64,000 bases of DNA from Amoebidium appalachense (lineage: Eukaryota; Ichthyosporea), in assembly GCA_963693365.1 (NCBI GenBank), contig CAVNZM010000004.1, positions 11,780,001 to 11,844,000 on the forward strand, given 5' to 3'. The notes below the pieces were generated by a model. It made no database searches. It saw nothing but the letters and a program-made list of their open reading frames with translations, and was not told the DNA's origin. Positions within the stretch are counted from its first letter, which is position 1; every line of letters starts with the position of its first letter. Shown here in pieces: positions 1-64,000 of the stretch. The position numbers and the translations under genes were made by a program.

Positions 1-43
<43 letters not shown>

Positions 44-311
44 GGGGTGAGTGGTGTGAGTGGTGTGAGTGAGTAAGTGAGTGAGTGTGTGTGTGGTGTT
101 AGTGAACGAGTGAGTGAGCGCATGTATGCTCATGTGTGCTGGTGTATTCTGTGGGGTTTGTGTATGTGCACATGTGCTGTGCATGTAGGAAAAGGTGTGC
201 AACACGTGTTTGGGTGCTCGTGTATACAAATGGCAGCTTGTTTGCCACTCATTCTTGTTACTGGTTAATCGAGGGATTTCGACCGACAAGATGACGTGTT
301 GTGTCTGAGAG

Positions 312-385
<74 letters not shown>

Positions 386-525
386 GTGTGTGTGTGCGTG
401 TGTGCGTGTGTGTGTGCGCGCGTGCGTGTGTGTGTGTGTGTGTGCATCAATGTTTAGGGAGTGAGTGAGAATTTGTGCGTGTGTATGTGAGTGTGCCCTG
501 TGTTCTTGCGTGAGCACCTGTGTGC

Positions 526-574
<49 letters not shown>

Positions 575-644
575 CCCCCCCCCCCCCCCCCTCTCTGGGT
601 GTGTGTGCTTGTGTGTGTGTGTGTGTGCACATCTGTGTGCCTAT

Positions 645-734
<90 letters not shown>

Positions 735-794
735 ATGCATGTGTGTGTGCGTGTAAGCATGTGTGTAGGTGTGTGCACATGTGCTGGCACATAC
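1..794. repeat. MDN1 intron remainder: poly-G, (GT)n, (TC)n and C tract
   Basis: Poly-G at 1-42, GT-rich degenerate sequence to 240, (GT)n 314-382, (TC)n 527-572 passing into C573-591, and (GT)n 651-733. No exon could be supported in this stretch. Confidence 0.9.
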
Positions 795-57407
<56,613 letters not shown>

Positions 57408-58000
57408 TATCACCTCTGCACCATTAGAGTTTGTTATTTGGGAGCAAAGATGGTAGCATCCAAGACACCACCATGTGGGCACCACCACGCAGGTCTACTC
57501 GACTCCTTCCCCTCACTCTCCCCCCTTTTCCCCTTTCCCCTTTGCCTGTGTGTGCCCCCCTTTTCCCCCTCTTCGCCCCGCCTCTCTCCCTCGCCCCCTC
57601 CCTCATTCCACGCCACCCAAGGCGGCTTAACCGGGCTTCGATGCTACCCACTGCTAGACAAACAAAACCTCCATCACCCCACCAGCCATAATCCGCCCGT
57701 AAAATACACACAACACCCCTCTATGGCGGCGTGTCAGATCCGTCCCCCCCCCACCCTCTCTCCCCATCACTGAACTCCTAAACACCTTCATGACGTAACA
57801 CTTGACGCACTCGTCTACCCACGTAGCACACAAAACGGTAATACTTGATCACATCACCCCTGTCTTTCTTTCCTATTCTCGCGGTATTCTAACCCTATAT
57901 ATACCACTATTTACTAGCTATAAAGACCCAGGCACATGGCCTTTTTTCCATCCCTCTCTCTCCCGTCCTCCCACCCCCCCCCCCCCTTCCCCCAGCCCCC

Positions 58001-58034
<34 letters not shown>

Positions 58035-58873
58035 CACCCCCTTTTCCCCCGCCCTTCCCCCCCCCTCACCTGTAATAGCTTCATTATTACCGGTTAGGTA
58101 CAGTCTTACCCACTATCCAACCTTTTTTAGCAACCACAGCAAGTGAACGTACTGTTATAACACCCCGTTTTCAAAAGACTCACAGGTGGCTGGATGCCTT
58201 ACCTTTCGGACCTTGCTGTTCATGTTCGTTTGGCGCACGGGGACACCTGCCGTGAACTAAGAAGACAAACTGCCAACGGCAAAGGGCACAAGCGCGCCTC
58301 TTTTAGCTATGCTATCACCTATTCTAGCACTCTTTAATAGGGCCAAAGCTAATTAGCCTTACAGCCGCCGGCTCTATACAAAAGTATACAGAGTTCACTA
58401 CTGAGAAGTAGGTGTAATGTGTAAACACACGTTATATTAGCTTTGATGTACACGTGCACATGCATGCACCCTGTATAACGGTCGAACCAATCAGCGATGA
58501 CGTCAGGCTCAGCAATAGCTATATAAGGTAATAACGCGAGCCCGCCAAATTCCTTTTGCAGTTCAAATTTGAGATAAATGATTCTCGGATTCGATCCTCG
58601 ATATGGCCCAACCTCGGTCGAAGCGTGTATGTCAAGCTCGAATGCCATGCCAGAGCCATGTCATACATATCCTTGATTGAATCGTCCTAGTCCTCAGTCG
58701 TATGCATGTGACTGGTTTGTGTAACCTTGATGTTTGGCGCGTGACGTCCGTGGTTTATGTACATGGACCGTCTACAATGCAGTGCACGAGCACTGGCCGG
58801 CCTCTTGAAGGCGTCACGTGTGGAACATGTACATGTTGGTCTCCTACTCAGGGACGTTTGGCCATGGCATGGC

Positions 58874-58910
<37 letters not shown>

Positions 58911-59336
58911 TCCACCCCCCCCCCCCCCCCCCCCCCCCCCGGCCCCCCGGCCCCTGCCCGCTAAACAAATTCCTCCCCCGCCCCCCCCCCCCCTCCTCCG
59001 GCCAACCCCCCCCCCCCCCCCCTTTATAGGTTGATCCCCCCCCCACGCCGGGCCGGCCGGCCCCCCTGCCCGGCTACATGTACATGTCACCATATATATG
59101 GTCCCGGCCCGTGCACGACAAGTATACGTAGGACTGTTCTGAACGTGTACATGTGACAGTAATGTTGGCCCACACTAATAGTACATGATCACTGCTCTGC
59201 CTATCGCAACGGCAGGAAGTTTTGCTCCCCGGGGTGGGGGCCAAAGGCGAGGGTGTGAGGCAATATGAGGGAGTTGTGGTGGAGATATCGGTATCCGTTG
59301 TGGCCAAAACGGGGGGGGGGGGGGGGGACTGGGGGG
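57408..59336. other. Intergenic DNA upstream of MDN1: pyrimidine-rich and poly-C sequence, no supported gene
   Basis: The MDN1 promoter and any 5' leader must lie at the left end; a potential acceptor (GGTGCAG) just before the start codon allows a non-coding first exon further right. On the plus strand 57490-57790 and 57950-58070 are pyrimidine-rich. Between 58877 and 59045 are several C tracts separated by short GC-rich spacers. Palindromic ACATGT/TACATGTA words recur around 58825 and 59085. CCAAT and GACGTCA words near 58490-58505 could be regulatory. One unexplained open frame is listed separately. Confidence 0.5.
58349..58648 (-). CDS. Unrecognised 99-codon open frame of normal composition
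   Basis: Within the intergenic region this minus-strand frame starts MAFELDIHASTEVGPYRG and runs 99 codons without simple repeats, unlike nearly every other non-MDN1 frame here. I recognise no domain. It lies about 1 kb upstream of MDN1 on the same strand. It could be a small gene, an exon, a decayed mobile-element fragment or chance. Confidence 0.15.
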   Translation of the reverse strand: MAFELDIHASTEVGPYRGSNPRIIYLKFELQKEFGGLALLPYIAIAEPDVIADWFDRYTGCMHVHVYIKANITCVYTLHLLLSSELCILLYRAGGCKAN

Positions 59337-59370
59337 CTGTGCTCGAGTCAGGTTGAACTTTCTCTCTCTA

Positions 59371-59456
<86 letters not shown>

Positions 59457-59802
59457 GAGCTCACTCTCTCATGATCACTGTCACTGACTCACTGTACATG
59501 TACAATGTACATGTCCAGCTGCTGTCACATGTATTACTGTACTGTGACATGTGCATAATAAACGTTAACTAAGATTTCTTTTGCGTCCCAAAAAAATCAT
59601 CCGCCAAAGATTATTTGTGCAGGGTCACTGGCGTGCAGACTCATCGATTGTTTCAATATTTGCTCACCATCCATAATAAAACAGTAAAAAAAGTAGGTAT
59701 ATATATGTGTGCAATGGTCTGATATTGTTTCTCAATTGATATTGAAATCATAGTATTTGAAAGCCTACAATGACACGCATGTCACCCCATGCATGGCCAC
59801 TG

Positions 59803-59945
<143 letters not shown>

Positions 59946-59976
59946 GCTAGCGCTCTCTCTCTCTCTCTCTCTATTT

Positions 59977-60016
<40 letters not shown>

Positions 60017-60023
60017 AATTTTC

Positions 60024-60125
<102 letters not shown>

Positions 60126-60544
60126 CTCACTCTCTCATGATCACGTGCTGCACTGTCACTGACTCACTGTACATGTACAATGTACATGTCCAGCTGCTGT
60201 CACATGTATTACTGTACAGCGACATGTGCATAAACGTTAACTAAGATTTTTCACGTCCCAAAAAAAATTCCAGCCAAAGATTATGTGTGCAGTGTCACTG
60301 GCGTGCACACTCATCGATTGTTTCAATATTTGCTGTACCATCCATAATAAAACAGTAAAAAAAAGTAGGAAATATGTGTGCAATGGTCGACAGTGTTTCT
60401 CAATTGATATTGACATCATAGTATTTGAAAGCCTACAATGACACGCATGTCACGTGCACCCCACTGCCCTCTCTCTCACTCGAGCTCACACTCTCTCACG
60501 TCTCTCTCCTCTCTCTCTCTCTCTCTCTTTCTCTCTCGAGGCTA

Positions 60545-60547
<3 letters not shown>

Positions 60548-60606
<59 letters not shown>

Positions 60607-60634
60607 CCCCCCTCCCCCCCCCCCCCCCCCCCCC

Positions 60635-60695
<61 letters not shown>
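60548..60695. repeat. (TC)n passing into a poly-C tract
   Basis: TC repeats run to about 60603, then almost pure C to 60695 with two T interruptions, then (ACCC)n. It is the counterpart of the (TC)n in triplicated unit 1. Confidence 0.95.
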
Positions 60696-61639
60696 ACCCA
60701 CCCACCCACCCCCCAGCCCAGGTAGGTAGTATGATCACTGTCACTGACTCACTGTACATGTACAATATGTACATGTCCAGCTGCTGTCACATGTAAGTAT
60801 TACTGTCCTGTGACATGTGTGTCATAAACGTTAAGATTTTTTTTGCGTCCCAAAAAAATTCCCGCCAAAGATTATGTGTGCAGTGTCACTACGTACTGAC
60901 GTGCACACTCATCGATTGTTTCAACATTTGCTTATCATCCATAATAAAACCAAAAAAAAAAAAAGTAGGAATGTGTGAATAAAACAATAAAAAAAAGTAG
61001 TCAATGTGTGTGGTGTGCAATCGTCATATTGTTTTTCAATTGATATCAAGTTGACATAGCCTACTTGAAAGCCTACAAAGACACGCATGTCACCCCACTG
61101 CCCTGGCCAGCGCATGATGGATTGGATGAAAGTGGCTCCCCAATGAAAACCCTCCAACATAGAGTGTACCGATAGTCTTACAATAGATACCCTTAGTTGT
61201 GCCATGACAAAGAATGACAAGACCTAGAACGCCAATCAGAATTCATTTCGCCATCCAGCTCGTCACTCGTGACCAAACTCACCGACTGCCAGTGACGAAT
61301 CGCACATATCGAATCGGGTCATTGATTCAGTTCGATTTCTCATCTCCATTTCGGGTACCTAATTCAAAAGCGGAGTACGTATACCGTCACACTCACGGCA
61401 TTTTTATTTAAAGCCCTATGATGTCGAACCGGGTCATCGATTTGGGGACTCAGAAGCGGATTCGGTTTGGGTTTTCGAAATCGACTCGAATACCCGAACC
61501 GTAACCGTGGTTCGCCTTGTGGTACAGATCTACTTAATACACAGTAAATTGGCCAAAAATCACATGGATTTTAGATCGGACCGCCAACACCTCCTGTCAT
61601 TTAATGCAACTAAATCCACGATGGCCAGTCACTAATCTT

Positions 61640-62211
61640 AGATAATTTACCAATAATAATATAATGCATAAAGCACCAATCACATAATTTCTTTTGCGAT
61701 TCTATTACCAAGATTTTACCCGCTTTTTTCTCGTAGCTCTTGATTGGCTTAAAGGTCCGAAATGGAGCGTCGCTTTCGTAGATCCGAGCAGATCTGCGCA
61801 TGTGATTGGTGCCGCGATCCATCTATTTCGCTAGCTGATTGCCGAGTCCAGTTCCTCCCCCACACCCCCTCCATCTCCTCAGACCCAACTCTGGGTTACG
61901 TGACCTCAAATGCAACCTAAGTGACCTCGGTTGGGAATAAACTGATTGGAACAAGACCCATGATTGGAACACGCCACCCAAATAATTGCGACGCAGAGTG
62001 CTCACTTTTGCTGTTCACGTCACGCTTTCCCTTTTTGTTTTGTTTACTTTCTAATATAAACCTATTATAAAGCCTTGTCCTCCTGTCACACAATACCCGT
62101 AGGTTGGCCGTACTAGTAAACGAACTCGTTTTATAGGGAGCAAACACGTTTAGAGCAGGTTAAACCAATCTTGTCGTTCTGTTGTTGTCATCTTTCTTTG
62201 AGGCTGTCACC
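61640..62211 (+). promoter_or_regulatory. CCAAT-rich presumed promoter and 5' leader of the SDR gene
   Basis: In about 520 bases upstream of the SDR start codon there are seven CCAAT or ATTGG pentamers: 61650, 61676, 61743, 61805, 61945, 61963 and 62165. Four sit in the heptamer TGATTGG, and two of these share TGATTGGAAC only 18 bases apart. No clear TATA box was found close to the start. CCAAT clusters are bound by NF-Y/HAP complexes in eukaryotes; that role here is inferred. The segment lacks the homopolymers that fill the rest of the window, which also suggests constraint. Confidence 0.4.
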
Positions 62212-62767
62212 ATGTTGTCCCTGCAGTTAACCCGCAGTATGTGCAGTGGCCTTGGGCTATCAGGCCGAACCTACGCAACCCAGGTTGTCTTCTCTCAGCA
62301 GCTTAGTTTGCGTTCCGTCCCATTACTGCTCAATCGACCGAATGGCTCATTCCACAATCCGTTCTCTACCCCACCCCAATCTACCCTAATGAGCTTTGTC
62401 CAAATAACATGCGCTAATTGCTGCGACTCCTGCTGGTTTGCCTATAAATTGATCAACAGACTTTTTTCCTTATCACTGCACCTGGCCACAAATGCATCCC
62501 TCCCCCCCCCCCCCCCCCCCCCCCCCCCAACACCCCCATCACCCACCCACCCCACCCTCCCCCTCACCCCCTCTTCCCCACTTTCCCATAGATGCATTGC
62601 AACCTGAGAAACAGCTCTCCCTTTTGACGTCCAAGATCCTGTTGTGGGGCACGGAAAGCCGTCTGATTTATGTACAGGCCCCAAAAACAAACTACCCTCT
62701 AACTTCAGTGTTTTCTTTGCTCAGTTCTTTCTCCCAAGGCGGTGTGTACCCAAACACACAATGCAGT

Positions 62768-62829
<62 letters not shown>

Positions 62830-62986
62830 CACACAGGGAGGCAGCAAGGGTGTAGCCCTTATTGCCGGTGCCGGGGAGGGCTGTGGTGGGGCTGTGGCCC
62901 GGCGATTTGCAAAGGCCGGATACACGGCCTGTGTGGTGCGAAGAACAGCAGACAAACTCGAACCCCTGGTAATGAAAAGGGCGCGG

Positions 62987-63034
<48 letters not shown>

Positions 63035-63525
63035 AGAGGGGGGAGGGGGGGGAGGGGGGAGGGGGGAGGGATGAGGAGCACGGATGGATGGTGCATACTG
63101 TGAGTAGTTGGGGACTATGGTATCAAATTACGGAGTAGCCAACAATATGGTAGTCGTCCTTTGATAGAAGAAAGTAAGGAAGCAGAGACAGGGTTGCAGG
63201 AGCTGAATGGGGCGATTTAGTGATTATTGGAAATTTCCTGAGCTGCCCCCCCTCCCTCCTTCCCCACTGGTCATCCTACTCCCCGGGGGGGGGAGAGGGG
63301 GGGGGGGGGGGGGGGGGGGGAGATAACATTAGACCAAGTAAAGGAGATAAAAACAAAAAGGTCATTCATGAAGGAGTTGAAAACCTGGTGCCTCTTTTTC
63401 ACACTCAGTTTTCTGTAACAAATGTGATCCCGGTCACCCCCCCCCCCCCCCCCCCCCCCCTTTTCTCTGTTCCTCTCTCAGACCAGCTGTATGCCTGCTT
63501 GTGCTTGTTACTACATTCTTTAAGC

Positions 63526-63582
<57 letters not shown>

Positions 63583-63835
63583 TGTTTGTGTGTATGTGAG
63601 TATGTTTGTGTGTGTGGGTGTCTGTCAGGAAAATGGGTGTTTATTTGTTTGTTTGTTTTTTCTGTTTTGATTTTTTTTTTTTTTTTTTTTTTTGGGGGGG
63701 GGGGGAAGAGGGGGGTGCTAAAGCCTTGTGCAGGTGAAGCAGATTGAGGCAGATGGGGGCAAGAGCATTGCCTTTGGGGTTGATTGCCGAAAGGAAAGCG
63801 AGGTCGTGGACATGGTAGCTCACATCGAAAAAGAG
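62212..63835 (+). CDS. SDR-family NAD(P)-dependent oxidoreductase, 5' part (3 exons), 3' end outside the window
   Basis: Exons: 62212-62283 (24 codons), 62837-62968 (44 codons), 63734-63835 (34 codons); all junctions are phase 0 and GT-AG. Exon 1 starts at an ATG in good context (CACCATGT) and encodes MLSLQLTRSMCSGLGLSGR, arginine- and serine-rich with no acidic residue, a plausible mitochondrial presequence. Exon 2 encodes the Rossmann dinucleotide-binding start: a strand VALIAGAG, a glycine motif GAGEGCGG, helix AVARRFAKAGY, then strand ACVVRRTADKLEPL. The arginine pair after the second strand usually means NADP(H) preference. Exon 3 encodes IAFGVDCRKESEVVDMV, the D-x-R/D loop after strand three. 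The catalytic N-S-Y-K residues lie beyond the right edge. The wording resembles bacterial-type SDRs. Substrate unknown. A continuous frame also runs from 62492 into exon 2, but most of it is proline- and HT-repeat sequence. Confidence 0.85.
62770..62827. repeat. (CA)n ending at the SDR exon 2 acceptor
   Basis: CA repeats stop nine bases before exon 2 of the SDR gene (acceptor ACACACAG), so the same splice-site-anchored arrangement occurs in the second gene. Confidence 0.95.
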
Positions 63836-64000
63836 GTACACCTATGTATTTCTACCACCACCTTCACTCCAACCGAAACTATGGTAGTAGTAATAGCAGT
63901 AATAATAGTTATAGTGCCTTTATAAGGCACACAAACACGGCCCCACACACCTTCCTTTGCTTGCTGTTTACCCCCCCACCCCCCCCCCCCCCCCCCCCCC

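Noticed and set aside
57408-57488. Alternative upstream MDN1 start at 57488 in the same frame
   Set aside because: The extra residues have no family counterpart and a potential acceptor lies between; the ATG at 57407 matches the family N-terminus.
57438-58146. Plus-strand frames of 60-115 codons between 57431 and 58146
   Set aside because: Composition is dominated by pyrimidine-rich DNA (S, P, L, F residues), with no recognisable domain or splice structure.
62492-62836. Reading the frame from 62492 into SDR exon 2 as one long exon
   Set aside because: Most of it encodes proline and HT repeats. A clean ACACACAG acceptor at 62836 and an in-phase exon 1 explain the gene better.

Overview
This is nuclear DNA of an intron-rich eukaryote. 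Nothing bacterial, viral or organellar is visible. The organism cannot be named from this window. The protein-coding signal is ordinary eukaryotic housekeeping sequence cut into short exons by GT-AG introns. The introns are packed with (GT)n/(CA)n microsatellites, very long G or C homopolymers, and smaller GA, ACC, ACGC and CCCG arrays.

Layout. From 795 to 57407 on the minus strand, almost the whole window is one gene: midasin (MDN1/Rea1), the giant dynein-like AAA+ ATPase that remodels pre-60S ribosomes. I could chain 90 exons plus one tentative 16-nt micro-exon in consistent reading phase, from the start codon at 57407 to an exon ending at 795. The chain is 12,804 coding nt, about 4,268 codons. 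It covers the N-terminal domain, all six AAA modules and most of the linker. The acidic D/E-rich region and the C-terminal MIDAS domain lie beyond the left edge. The introns carry a tRNA-Phe(GAA) gene with a degenerate tRNA remnant beside it, seven recognisable copies of a short interspersed repeat, a 25-bp minisatellite and dozens of microsatellites.

From 57408 to 62211 is intergenic DNA between divergent genes. It holds pyrimidine-rich sequence, poly-C tracts and a tandemly triplicated unit of roughly 0.4-0.65 kb containing expanded (TC)n and (CA)n. A CCAAT-rich stretch lies just upstream of the second gene. From 62212 to the right edge on the plus strand is the 5' part of a short-chain dehydrogenase/reductase (SDR) gene: three exons with a basic, mitochondrial-looking N-terminus. 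It continues off the window.

The two genes have no evident functional link. The most unusual feature is how the simple repeats are placed. Many sense-strand (CA)n arrays end exactly at 3' splice sites, many (GU)n arrays begin exactly at 5' splice sites, and poly-C often starts within about ten bases of a 5' splice site. At least three introns are bracketed by complementary (GU)n and (CA)n arrays.
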